From Sclerodactyla briareus (lineage: Eukaryota > Echinodermata > Holothuroidea > Dendrochirotida > Sclerodactylidae): DNA of 64,000 nt. The translations under genes were made by a program, and so were the position numbers. The DNA lies in contig JAODTK010005762.1 of NCBI GenBank assembly GCA_026419785.1, forward strand, positions 223,501 through 287,500. Direction: 5' to 3'. Below, piece by piece: positions 23,306-34,399 of this stretch. The notes beneath the pieces were generated by a model, which was not told where the DNA came from, ran no database searches, and worked only from the letters and a program-made list of their open reading frames with translations. Position 1 is the stretch's first letter; every line of letters starts with the position of its first letter.

Positions 23306-23530
23306 ACCAGAAAGCCAAAAGGCTTAGTGATTCCTTGACTCTTTCTGACAACCTATAGCCAGACACAAGGACAAATGGGAGATTGTACAAGCTCGTTATG
23401 GGCAACCTAACGTCTGATAAATTTCCCACCACCATAGGGTTCCTATACTCTTGATAAGGAAGCCTGCACACTAAATTTCAAGGTTTTGACCTCTGGTGCC
23501 CTCAACCCCAAAACCAGCTGCCTAGGGATT
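23306..23530. mobile_element. Truncated copy of the CCAGAAAGCC element family
   Basis: Starts CCAGAAAGCCAAAAGGCTTA, followed by GTGATTCCTTGACTC, GACAACCTATAGCCAGACAC and AATGGGAGATTGTACAAGC, identical in order to 44745 and 52768. It stops in the first internal repeat and has no 3' terminus (GTCAAGGAATCA is absent). Confidence 0.75.
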
Positions 23531-24886
23531 GAATCAGTGCTGACTCACCAGTTACAAAAACACTAAACTGGCCAAAATATTGACCTTTTTGTCTCTTTTT
23601 TTACCCCACAAGATTTAACTTCTAGAAGACACATGATCTACTGCCTCTTGCAGGTGACCGTGGCTGAATTCCAGCTCACTCTTAGAACAAGGGTTTTGAT
23701 CAGACCGCTTGCTCAACCTACCAGGTTTTAATAGAAATCCACGCAACTTTGATTATTGCATAGAAAGTTATGGCAATTTAGACTATTGAGACCTCCAGTG
23801 ACCACCGGATCTTTCGTTGAAAGGTTGGGATGAAATTGATAAAAATATGACAAACTTCAAAATTTCCCATGATTTATGCAAATTAGACAACTTAATTAGC
23901 ATATTCACTTTGAAAATCTATACCTCACTAAGCTTCATTGTACTTCCCTAGATCCTTCCTATTTCTGAACCGAATCAGCATAGCACCTATGGTTTGTCCG
24001 TAATCGTGAACTTTGTTCAGGCGAGTTAAAACACAGAGCCTCTAGGCCATGCCAGACTGATCAATATAATATATACCGATGCAGGATGGGTGGTCAAACC
24101 AATTATTAAATGTACATGGTGTCTCTCTCTCTCTCTCATGCAGGTACGTACACCAAATTTAACAACGGAGTCCTCCCTTCGATCATCTCTGTCAGTAGCG
24201 CTCCTGTGGGGGAACAGTAGTCGGGGCAGCTAAGGGTCTGCTAAGTTTGTCATTAAATTGTTTGTCTGCTTGAAACACAGAGACACTGAGCAGTTGAATA
24301 TTGGCCATGTCATACTCGTAGAAATAGCAACACAGGAAAGCTCTGGCTTTGTAATTTGGGGTGGGGCTTGCTTCAGCTTACTACTGCAGAGCAATATTTA
24401 GTAATTCTGTGGATATAATCATTAAAAACAATGGATACTTTTAAAGTTGTGTACATATATGAGATCAGAGAGAGAAATAGATGCCAATAGATAAACTTTT
24501 GACCAGATTCATTTCAAGAATAAGAAAATAGACTGATTGAAAGTAAAATTTTGACTGAACAGAATCAGATTTTGAGCTATCTTTAGGAAGTTTCAGTCAA
24601 CATGACAGTCTTTGTTTTATGGAAGTTGAAGCCTCATGTGCATGAGGTAGGCTGGCAATACTGCAGGAATGCAAATTTATCCCTATCATAAAAGTCATAA
24701 GAATGCCCCTATACTGACAAGACAATCCAACTGTAATATCAAGAGAGTCATGTGTGGATACGCATCTACGGCAACATGGACGCAGTTTGTTATGTAATCT
24801 AGGATCTCAATGCCCACAGCAAATCTTAAGCCATGATAAGAGTTCATAAATGAAAGGCTATATCACATATCATTAAATCCAATTAA
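23531..24886. other. Intron with degenerate repeats
   Basis: 23750-23960 holds the GATTTATGCAAATTAGACAAC repeat family; a (CT)n run lies at 24121-24137. No gene seen. Confidence 0.5.
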
Positions 24887-25304
24887 GGCTGGGATTCCAT
24901 TGATGAGTCAATTGCGGTCCGGGTGGATTGTGAAATAACATTATTACGGAACCAAACCTTTGTTTCAGAAGAGAGGAAGAAAGTTGTAAAGTTCATGCGA
25001 AAAGACCGCAAAAATGTAGCAGCCCATGCATATTGTCGTTGCTTGGCTTTTTGAGGAAGATATTCCATGGAATTAATTTGCGGTGATACGCATCCTTTTC
25101 GCATTGGTACATGTGCTTATTTCGCCCATCCAGTGTTGGTTTGCCTTTATTTATAATTTTGTTGCCTCTGTGAAACCAATATCTTCTTGCAAAACTAAAA
25201 GGACATATTTAGAACTGGGCCCCCCCCCCCAGGCTCTAGTTCACATAATTGGTGATTTTTCACATGCGTACCGGACCCGCATACACAACTATGGAATCCT
25301 AGCC
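24887..25304. mobile_element. MITE with ~45-bp terminal inverted repeats and TAA target duplication
   Basis: The left end GGCTGGGATTCCAT and the right end ATGGAATCCTAGCC are inverted; similarity extends inward to GCGGTCCGG on the left and CCGGACCCGC on the right. TAA flanks both sides (24884-24886 and 25305-25307), the 3-bp TWA target typical of PIF/Harbinger. Length 418 bp, non-coding. A second copy lies at 39439-39809. Confidence 0.75.
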
Positions 25305-25451
25305 TAAGGGGGGAGGGGTTAGGCTGTGGGATGTATAGAACTTTCACTTGAAACAAAACAAAGTCTGAACATTTCGGATACATGACACTGAGACATTACA
25401 GCACTGATGGATTCTGGAAGTGCATCTTCCATCAAAAATTGCTGAACTCAC

Positions 25452-25558
25452 TCTCTGCTGCATGGATTGTCTGTCCGTTTTCATCAACACAATTACCACA
25501 GGCAGAGGCTGGCTGTTGTGTGTTGAAGCTCCCCACTGAGGGTGTGCCACTGTAGCCC
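25452..25558 (-). pseudogene. ADAM exon: cysteine-rich domain, with shifted frame
   Basis: Minus strand: acceptor CATCCTGCAG, donor GTGAGT, 107 nt, a length that fits the phases of its neighbours (enters phase 1, leaves phase 0). In the neighbour-compatible frame it reads GATVAHPQWGASTHNSQPLP, unlike any ADAM. In the adjacent frame it reads SVGSFNTQQPASACGNCVDE and NGQTIH, which fits the ADAM segment FNTxGxxxGNCGxDxNGxxIxC. Two opposite frameshifts within the exon would explain this. Either the segment has really diverged, or two bases are wrong. Confidence 0.65.
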
Positions 25559-25564
25559 CTGCAG

Positions 25565-25940
25565 GATGATAGATGACAGATGGTGTTCGATGTTTCCGAG
25601 AATGGGCATGAACCAGAATTAAAAGAGGCAATATTATTTGGGATATTCACTGACTGGTGAAAAAGTGCACAGCTTTATTGCATGACATCAAGACAAATCA
25701 ATTTCCCAGTGCAATCCCTCACGGACTGTGGTATATCATCACTATTCATACTTCCAGAACAATATTAATTTCAATGCTGTGAATGTTTTCAATTGCGGCA
25801 TCATAGGGTAACAGCCCATTCACTTTTTGCAGGTGTTACCATATTGCCTTTCTCAAACCCTAACCCATTCCAGAATTTCACTCACAACCCACACAGTGTT
25901 AGGGTGTTCCCACAGAAGCTTGGCATTCTGAGGGTGTATC
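25565..25940. other. Intron between the cysteine-rich exon and the 30-bp minisatellite
   Basis: No gene or known element seen; leads into the minisatellite with single CACAACCCTA motifs. Confidence 0.4.
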
Positions 25941-26935
25941 TTCTGAACCCTCCCCGTCACAATCTACCCTTCTAGGATATGCCCTCACAACCCTACCCAT
26001 TCTAAATTGCCCTCACAACCCTATACATTATAGGATATGCCCTCACAACCCTACCATGCTGGAATAGGCCTCCACAACAATACCCATATAGGATTATGCC
26101 CTCACAACCCTACCCAGTACAGGATATGCCCCACAACATACCCATTCTAGGAGATGCCCTACAACCCTACCCATTATTCGGCTATGCCCCACAACCATAC
26201 CTTACAGGATGGCCCTCCACAACCCATACCCATTACAGGATATGCCCTCACACCATACCCATTTTAGGATATGCCATCACAACCCTACCCCATTAGAGGA
26301 TATGCCCTTCACAACCATACCCATTATAGGATATGCCCTCACAACCCTACCTATTCTAGGAGATGCCCTTCACAACCAACCCATTCTAGGATCTGCCCTC
26401 ACAATCCTACCCTCTAGGATATGCCCTCACAACCCTACCATTCTAGGATATGCCTCACAACCCTACCATTATAGGATATGCCCTCCAACCTACCCTTCTA
26501 GGATATGCCCTCACAACCATACCAACTCTAGGATATGCCTCAAAACCGAACCCATATGGGATATGCCCTCAACTACCCGTTCTAGGTGATATGCTCTCAC
26601 AACCCCTACCCCTTATAGGATATGCCCTCACAACCATACTCATCTAGTATATGCCCTCACAACCCACACCCATTCTAGGATATTCCCTCACACCTAGCCC
26701 TCACAACCCTACCCATTATAGGATATGCCCTCACAACCCTACCCATTCTGGATATGCCATCACAGTCCTACCCATTATAGGATATGCCCTCACAACCCTA
26801 CCATTCTAGGTATGCCTCACAGTCCTACCCATTCTAGGATATGCCCTCACCAAACCCTACTCATTCTAGGATATGCCCCTCCCTTCACAATCTAACCCAT
26901 TCTAGGATACGCTCACAACCCTCCCACAAAGCAAA
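25940..26935. repeat. 30-bp minisatellite, about 31-33 units
   Basis: Unit GGATATGCCCTCACAACCCT plus ACCCATTATA or ACCCATTCTA repeated along about 1 kb. Units differ mainly by missing single bases in C, A and T runs. Open frames here are by-products of the repeat. Located in an ADAM intron. Confidence 0.93.
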
Positions 26936-27051
26936 CACATTATACAAGCAGGCCATACGCAAGGACATCAAATAAGATGAGGACTTCACCTATAAGTCTT
27001 CCCCATCACAGACCTCAGCTTCCCCTACCAAAAAGTTAACTAGTCACGTAC

Positions 27052-27121
27052 CCGCCACCCAGATGGCAGCACACTGGTCATCGTAAGAGATACCAGTGCC
27101 ATTGTAGCAAGAAGCAGGTCG
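27052..27121 (-). CDS. ADAM exon: start of cysteine-rich domain
   Basis: Minus strand: acceptor GAGATCAG, 23 codons plus one base, donor GTACGT. It reads RPASCYNGTGISYDDQCAAI then WVAG, which matches the ADAM segment GxCYNGxCPTxDDQCxxLWGxG. The GxCPT cysteine is missing (TGISY), so the usual pairing is altered. Starts in phase 0 and ends in phase 1, consistent with the next exon's length. Confidence 0.88.
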
Positions 27122-27129
27122 CTGATCTC

Positions 27130-28654
27130 ATGTGGGGCCAAATATACCATTTTGAAGGATACATCATGGACACTGAAAATGACATGAAATGAGTGGGTTT
27201 TCGAACAGCAGTCGCACATGGTTTAAGATCACCGGTTATTCCTTTCAAGATTTAGGTTGTTCCATCAACAATTCTGATCATAGAGGTGAACAGAGTCGAT
27301 GGTATAGCAGCGGAATCAAAAGCATAATGGAGGGGGATTAGGTTTGTCAGTTTTTTAAACTAATGGCACTGAACAGTGACCAGTCCCATTCACATACATT
27401 GGGATGAATGTTGAACATGTTCTACAGGTTGTGACCAAAAATGTGACTGAATGGAAATTTGTATTAAATATGCAAATTAGACCCAATATTTGACCCTCCC
27501 AGTGACCCCATTTCTTACTCGAACTTCTGAGGAATAAAGCTAGACCACACTCCACAAATTCATGGTATCCAAACAAACTAAAATTTGCATAAATGCAAAT
27601 TGGACAGAATGAATACCTAAGTGACCATGAATTTGTTTAAAAATTATTCAGGAACTGAATGTAGACCATATCCCCCAATATTATAAATTAGACTATGATA
27701 TTAGCATAATTTTATGGATGAAAATGTAAATCAGTGCATCCTCTTAATAATTGGATAATAAAATAATTTTAATAATAATTAATTTTTTACTTATTATAAT
27801 CATTATTAATATATCATTTACCTATGTGCTATCACAATCAAATAAACCAGCACTTCTATGTTTGCTACAATCTGGCTAATCAGCTGAACAGTATCTAATC
27901 AGATCAGGTTCACTCAACCCCGATACCAAAGTGTCGTCAAAATCTCGGTCTTTGCAGTTACTTCCAGGGTTAATCCTGCAATTACAGGAAATGTGTAACA
28001 TACACACATAAACACACACCTGCACGCACACACTATGTACATGCATACATGTGTGTGGTGTGCCACCTTGCCTGTACCAAAACAAACATGAAAACTCAGC
28101 CGTGCCTGTGGTGTTATGAAGTTCTACTGGTTGTGAGTTATACTCATAATGAGTCAAAGCTCCAAGTTAACAGAGGTCAAAATTGGAAAGCAGTGATCCG
28201 CTTGGGCCAATCAAGTTGAGATGTATTTTATATTTTTGATGGGAGATAAAAAAAAAACTATTGTTTGGTGGGAAAACTGCAGCTGTATTTTGCGTTGAAA
28301 AAAAATGAGTTCAAGTGTGCAAAAAGGAAATTATTTAACATGTTCAAATTATCATCTCATTGGTCCTGAAGGGATGAGATATGGATGAAATATCGCTGTC
28401 GTAGCTATTTCATCTATATTTCACTGTTGCTGGTTGCCATAAGCAAGGATGCTATGGTAAAATTCGTGATGGTTAGGGTACACTCCACTGAGAGGTAGCA
28501 TTGTAAATACAGGGTTTTCAGGAATATGAATGTTTTGATGGGGAAACAGATGTTTCCAGGCAGTTTGATAAATTTTGTCTATGTGTAACTCGCGAAAATA
28601 GTAGCTGCTAAACAGTTTAGCCAAGTCGTTGAACACTGTTGAGCATTGCACTTC
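27130..28654. other. Intron with degenerate repeats, no gene seen
   Basis: 27460-27720 belongs to the AAATATGCAAATTAGACCCA repeat family; 27730-27820 is a run of AT-only sequence; 28000-28062 is rich in (AC)n and (TG)n. One more exon (end of disintegrin domain, start of cysteine-rich domain) is expected between 27122 and 29586 and I could not locate it. Confidence 0.5.
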
Positions 28655-28945
28655 CACCCCGGAGATGGGGTCAGACCCACAAGTTAGGTCATACCAAAGA
28701 TTTCCAGAATGGTATCTGTTTGCCTTTGCGTGGACATTCAGCACAAGGGATTAGAATTGGAGCAGTTGCTGTCGGTGTAAGTGATAACCCCTCCACCCCC
28801 ACATTAGGGTTAAGGGAAATGCGGAAGAGGCAAGTCCTCAGTCCGCGCTCCCGGTGAGAGATTTGCAGCTAACAAAACCGCCAGTATTCAGGTCTGCAAC
28901 CCTTGCAGGGGCCTCCACCATCCTCTGCTTGGTATATCGTTTAAA
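28655..28945 (+). mobile_element. tRNA-derived SINE, degenerate copy
   Basis: Shares with the 18668 element, in order: GGTCATACCAAAGA, GTAAGTGATAACCCCTCCAC, the CAGCTAAC/CAGTATTCAGGTCTGCA block, and CTCTGCTTGGTATA at the end. The tRNA-like head is poorly preserved. Confidence 0.65.
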
Positions 28946-29586
28946 GAAATCCATGTTTGACAAGTCATCAGAATTCTGAATTCTCATTATGCACTTCAGA
29001 GGCTGATTGGGCAAGAGTTCTATGTTGATAACAATTATGCAAAATTTCAGTGATAAGTCGATGATGTTATACAAAGAGTGTCTTTACTAGGTCAGTGTCT
29101 TGTGACGGTTTGTAGCCTATGGTGGATAACCTATCTGGACGGCACCTGGTTTTTGTCTCGCCTTAATGAGTCAGAGAGAGAGACTCAGTGACATTTTGAA
29201 GTTTGTGATGAGTTTTGCATGTGTGTACCTGTCCGAGGGTCGGGGGGACAAATGGTTTGACATCCAACAATGGGGACAATATGTCACAGTTGTCAGATAA
29301 TGTGTTCATTGGCTGTCAAAAAATAAAAAGTAGTTTCTAACAAGAGGAATGTCATCAGTTGTACCAGGAACAATTGCATGAGGTTTCAATATACACACAA
29401 ATCTTGCCTGCTCTTTGGTCAAGTGATTGACAAGTGAATATGTGGTAATGGTGAATTCCATTTGGAATGTTCCCATCTATAAGTTTTCCATAAATGTGAT
29501 CTATTAGGTTAGCCAGGTTAAGTTGAATGAAAAACATCTTTTAGGAGGAATATTCTGGTGGATTATCAAGACCTCTTCTTGTTCAC
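28946..29586. other. Intron, no gene seen
   Basis: Ordinary intron sequence between the SINE and the disintegrin exon. Confidence 0.35.
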
Positions 29587-29740
29587 CATTACAGTATTCG
29601 GGCAGGTCGCATTAGGTCATTCATGCTCGACAAGATGTCCGCCCCCTTCACTGGCAGTTCTCGCAGCACTCCCGGAGGCACCACACAGCGTTAACGCTGA
29701 ATCGACAGGGAGCAGCTTCACAGCACGGATTGTCACATGC
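29587..29740 (-). pseudogene. ADAM exon: disintegrin domain with three in-frame stops
   Basis: Minus strand, in one continuous frame: ACDNPCCEAAPCRFSVNAVW, CLRECCENCQ, stop, RGRTSCRA, stop, MT, stop, CDLPEYCNG, then donor GTGAAC. The cysteine spacing and the CDLPEYC ending are diagnostic of an ADAM disintegrin domain, and the phase-1 end after EYCNG is a usual ADAM boundary. The stops are at 29648-29650 (TGA), 29621-29623 (TGA) and 29612-29614 (TAA). Just before the expected first codon the bases are CG rather than the AG of an acceptor, although a long T run precedes them. This exon cannot be used normally as written. Confidence 0.88.
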
Positions 29741-29749
29741 CGAAGTAAA

Positions 29750-31265
29750 AAAAAACAGAAAAAACATTTCTGTTAGAAGCAGCTGGGCGCTCTTTGTTTA
29801 TCCAGGTGTTGTTCCTAAAGATTTACTCTACTTCTTTCGACCACCCGCGCTTTTCAATTGATTACTTGTACATATTATGATTGCAACACTTCTATTGTTC
29901 TCAGTTTTCATAACCTATTCTAAAGATGGTATCTTCTGTATTTATAGTGGATTTCAATCAACTTGAAACTGGACCAATTTTCATGATGATCGGATCTATT
30001 CTATGGGAGTGGAAGTCATTTGACTGTGCAAACAAAATGGCGAAATCAACCCAGAGATGGCCTGTGTCCCCAATTTCTTAAGCACCCAATATGAACCATC
30101 AGTGATGATAATACTGACCAACCTCATGACCAACCGATCTATCATTTAGGAGAAGAAGCAGATCCTACCTACAGTCCCAAGCCTCATTCCAATACAATAT
30201 TCCTTGAGGAAGCTATAGACCTTCAAAATTTAGTTAATTATGCGGGAAATTAGGGAGCGTCCCCTATGCGTGATGATGCATGAATTCACAGTTGAAAGAA
30301 TATTCTATGCATTATATTGTTCTCTGTGTTGAATAACATTCCACTGAAGTTCTGCTATCTTCATCTTACAATGATAACCATCAAGATCATACCAATCCAT
30401 GAACAACAATCCTCTCCCAATGAAATACTTATTTTTAAGTGAAATTAATGTGTGAATTCTATCGGAAAACAAAGAATATTTGCAGGTTGTGCAAGTATGA
30501 AACCATTTACTATTGCATGATGGGAGCACCTCCTTGATCTTGTGCAATACACATGTACAAACTTCAAAGGCCTCTAACTCCACATCGGAAAAACATGAAC
30601 GTCGGGTTCGGATTAAGCCCGGGACATGCTGTACTGAAGCTCCTATACAGAACAGAAGTCAGTGTGGAACCGTGTTGCTAAGCCGTGACAGGACCTCACT
30701 CAGAGTTGTGTTATAGTGACATGTGATTCGGGTGACATGGTTGGTATTTCATCAGAAGATTAGAATATGTTCCGTTTGACAGCCTTCTCTAAGCGAGCTT
30801 CACAATATTAAGCTCTAGTTCACTCCGTGATGTATACTTTACGTCTAGATGGTGTGTCTGTCAAACGCAATTGACTTGGATTCATGAATTAATTATGTTG
30901 TTTCTGTTCCTCCGTAATGGATTGTCTGACTTTCCGGGTTTTCTGAAACAGGGTAACACTCACTGAAGCTGTTGCAGAATCTTGCACTATGATAATTCAT
31001 CTTTATTATGAAGCAACAAAGGTATTTTGGGGGTCTATGGTAGAAGAAATTCGCAGATAGAGAGTAAACAAACTCAATATGGTTCACGGTGTTACATGCA
31101 ATAGGGCACCTCCTCACTTTTTGCTTGTGTTCTCTGACAGAACTTTGAACAGGGCACACAATACGCGCTTAATGTCCTCTCCAGTTAATATAATAGCGTT
31201 ATGGTTCGGACAGACACATTTTTTTTTATCAGCCTGCTCATAATTGATCATGCAGTTGTTCTTAC
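29750..31265. other. Intron with degenerate repeats
   Basis: 29980-30180 belongs to a roughly 190-bp degenerate repeat family with CATGATGATCGGATCTATTC (compare 43730 and 44065). No alternative disintegrin exon was found here. Confidence 0.45.
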
Positions 31266-31437
31266 CTCAGCGGTACCACAATCACACTCCTCGCCCTCTT
31301 CAACGAAGCCATTTTGGCACCTTGGACCATCAAAGATGACCCTGGGGTAGTTGAACATACATGCCCCGAGACCCCTCTCCAGGTTAGCCATGTAAGTCTC
31401 TCGAGAGCAGGACGACCACAGCATTGGTGGGTTACGA
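31266..31437 (-). CDS. ADAM exon: end of metalloprotease, start of disintegrin domain
   Basis: Minus strand: acceptor TGATTTGACAG, one base, 57 codons, donor GTAAGA. It reads MLWSSCSRETYMANLERGLG, ACMFNYPRVIFDGPRC, then QNGFVEEGEECDCGTAE. FSxCSR closes the reprolysin domain, and CxNGxVExGEECDCG opens the disintegrin domain. The reading is intact with all expected cysteines. Ends in phase 0, exactly where the disintegrin exon at 29587-29740 should begin. Confidence 0.93.
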
Positions 31438-31609
31438 CTGTCAAATCAGAGAACATAGAGTGACGGTGAGAACAGAACCTGGAGACCAAAAGATTTGGGG
31501 ATTTCTCAACTGATCTATACTTCATTAAGTATTTTAAACTTAACAGTTGCATTATTCGCATACTTTGACCTTAGACCTGACCTCAAAACAAGGAAGGAAC
31601 ACAGAGCAC

Positions 31610-32590
31610 CACATCACATCTGTGACATCAAGGCCCCCCCCCACCCCCTTCTCAGCATACCATGATGTGCTTCCCCACCACAAGACCCTCTTCTCTACAT
31701 AGTCTATCCTATGCACTAATGCAGCTATAACACGACCTACACTAAGGTCGGCCTCATGGATGCGCTTGCCACTATCCCAAGAGTTGTCATGCCATTTCTG
31801 ATTTAGGCACCTATGCCTACCAGCATACCATGCTGGGCTCTCCGGCTATGCAAGGGTGCAACCACATGTTGAAAGTCAGGAGAGGGGGGGGGGGGGGGAG
31901 AGCAGTTGACGAATTTGGAGGGAGCCCAAACAGTACATACATTGTGTGGGCAAAAGTCAACATGTATGGAGACCCTCATAAAAGTTGGGGGGGGGGGGGG
32001 AGGGGGGTGATGATCACCAACCTCCAGTGGTCATGCTCTTACTGTCATGGTTCCCCATCCCTGCAATGTTCCTTGGTCCCTCTTCTCTCCATCTATTGTT
32101 TCAACATCACACTGTTATGATTGGCCCCATGGATGTACCTGATGGTATCTTGAGAGAGGTGCTGGTCATGGTAACTATGGACTTTGATGCCACAACTATG
32201 CCATGTTGCCCCACCGGCCCCCACCACCCCCACTGACCATGGCAAATCCTATCCTATGTTTAATCTGTCCTCGTCCACTGGATGCAGTGGTGACACTTCC
32301 AGAATTCAGGTTGACCCCATAGATGGAACCTAATAAGTATCCTGAGAGAGTCACAGGTCATGTCAAAGACACCAGGACCCCCCCACCGCTAACCCCTCTG
32401 CTACCACAGCATCGCAACCTATCCTCCATCCAATCTGTCCTTACCCACTTTCTGCAGCCATGACACATCTTATATTTGTGTTGGCCTCACAGACGCCCGG
32501 TCAGTATCACATGTCTTAGTCCATGGTTGTGCCCTCGCGTTGGCTACCGTACTCCGCCACGTCATGTCCTGTCCTCCATGATCCTGCAGG
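31610..32590. repeat. Degenerate ~190-bp repeats and poly-G runs
   Basis: Three or four weakly similar segments contain TCTCTCCATCTATTG-type and CATCCAATCTGTCC-type phrases followed by GGCCTCAT or GGCCCCAT. Poly-G runs lie at 31884-31898 and 31986-31999. No coding signal supported. Confidence 0.5.
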
Positions 32591-32924
32591 AGTTATAATT
32601 GTGGAGATTGAGAGCTCACTCCTACTGCCAAACATGTTAGAGTAATACTGGGAGGGGAATGGGGAAGCAGGCATTGGGAGAGGGGCATTGGGGAGGGGGG
32701 ATGATATTTTGCCACAAAAAACTGTTCCCGGCAGTTTCCTCTGTATTTGGAAATGCAGTCTAATATGGAGCCAGAGATAGCTCTACCCCACAAGTGACCC
32801 CTACTTTTGGCTATGACCTGCTGTTGAGTTTTAGTTTTGGAAGATGGATCGATTAAGATGTATCCCCTTGTGTGTCTTTGTATGTGAGAGTTGGGCAGAG
32901 GGGGAGTGTGTCAGGAGTGGTTGG

Positions 32925-33130
32925 ATAATTAGTAGAGCTGTTTGGCCTTCCACTTGGGAGACCGGGGTACAAACTCCTGGTCAGGGCAATACCAAAGAGA
33001 TATAGCAGGGCGACACTGGCATTACCCTATCCTTTGTACTCCTATGGTGGCAGTATCCAGGTCTTCACCCTTGCTGGGCCTTGAATAGTGTTCAAATCCT
33101 CTACTCGGCAGGTATACCATTAAGAAAGCG
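32925..33130 (+). mobile_element. tRNA-derived SINE, internally deleted
   Basis: The head reads TAGTAGAGCTGTTTGGCCTT, CCACTTGGGAGACCGGGGTA; the tail reads GGCAGTATCCAGGTCTTCAC, TGCTGGGCCTTGAATAG, CTACTCGGCAGGTATACCAT. The middle of the element (the GGCAATTTG to ACCCCCAC region) is missing compared with 18668-18990. Confidence 0.8.
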
Positions 33131-34292
33131 CATGCTGATTGGCTGAGCAGGGTATAATCATGACATGAATATCATACTGGATTCAGAGTTCTATATAGGT
33201 TATACCTGGAGAACGATCCATTTGCACAACCTTCCCTTTGTCTTATTCTTTTGAGGAAGGAAAACAAGGCGATCGCCTCAATTGCCTCGCCTGGTTGCGC
33301 TATCCGTGTTTTCCATCTAATAGTCACCAGGCAAACATTACAGGGCATTTATGTGTTAGTTTAAGATTTTTTGTATTGCATTTAACACCCTAATAAGCAG
33401 TGATCAATTTCAATTCTGAAGATGATTATTAACACTGTCTACTAAAGAGTAAAGCAGGTATAAGTTTTGTGGAAATGTGACTAATTGCCGAAATTATGCA
33501 AAGTAGACACAATATCAACTTCCTATTGACCCATTTGCTCACTAAAAATATCTCAGGACCACATTTAATACATTTCTGGGAAATTCAACGAACTTGAAAT
33601 TTGCATGAATGGAACATTATACACACACTACATAACCCCCCGTGACTCGGAGTAATGATAACATTTTGGGGGACTAAGATACGGTAGACCATACCAATCA
33701 GCTTCAGGACACGAACCACTTGAAATTTGGAAAACACCATACGAAATAATCACACTGAATTACCTCCAGTGTCCTCCAACGGCCCTATTTGAATAAACAT
33801 TTTTATATGGTGAATAATCACAGGCCTGGAGTGCTCTATTCACAGACATGATGGGATGGAATGAAAAAAAATGATAGCACAGTGATCAAGTAATTGTGTA
33901 CACGTAATGTATCTCAATACCTCTTAAATTTTCAAACCTTCATTGTCCTCATTGACTAATCCCCTTGAAGATGGATGTCTCTTCCGCGTCCGCGAACAAG
34001 CAACGGCAAATTTTGCATGACGTCACAAAACAAAATATCATAATGGGAAGCCAACTCGGGTAGATGGGAATCACATATTTGCAATATTATTATATCAATT
34101 TTATTTGGATGGAAAATGTGTGAAATATACTATATTGGTTTCAATTTTATCTAAATTGCTGGTGCAGTATATTGTTTATTAAAATTATTTTATTGACGAC
34201 AATCCCATTCTTTAAACATAGCAACCATAACCACAGACTGGGTTTTTAGCACGATCCTACCTACCCTGGACTCTCTGGTTATAAACCCATAC
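33131..34292. other. Intron with degenerate repeats
   Basis: 33470-33800 carries the ATGCAAAGTAGACACAAT repeat family. No gene seen. Confidence 0.45.
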
Positions 34293-34391
34293 TGAGATGA
34301 TGTTCCCTCCAAATTCCCATATTGTCACAAACAAACTCGATAGCATCACTTCCCTGCTGTTCACACACTACCAGTGCAATAAGCTCCTCTG
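34293..34391 (-). CDS. Candidate exon, possibly ADAM metalloprotease segment
   Basis: Minus strand: acceptor ACACCTGCAG, 99 nt open in one frame, donor GTATGG. It reads EELIALVVCEQQGSDAIEFV, then CDNMGIWREHHLS. Position in the gene is where the HExxHxxGxxH zinc-site exon should lie, and NMG followed by EHH is faintly reminiscent of it, but no HExxH is present and the phase (1-1) does not match the preceding exon (ends in phase 2). I regard it as an exon-like open segment of uncertain meaning. Confidence 0.25.
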
Positions 34392-34399
34392 CTGCAGGT

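Noticed and set aside
25940-26935. Proline-rich open frames in the 30-bp minisatellite
   Set aside because: They are by-products of the repeat; frame changes at every missing base and no splice signals.
27890-27975. Minus-strand segment reading INPGSNCKDRDFDDTL as the missing disintegrin/cysteine-rich exon
   Set aside because: It has an AG on the acceptor side but does not match CPxDxxxxDG spacing or the needed phases.
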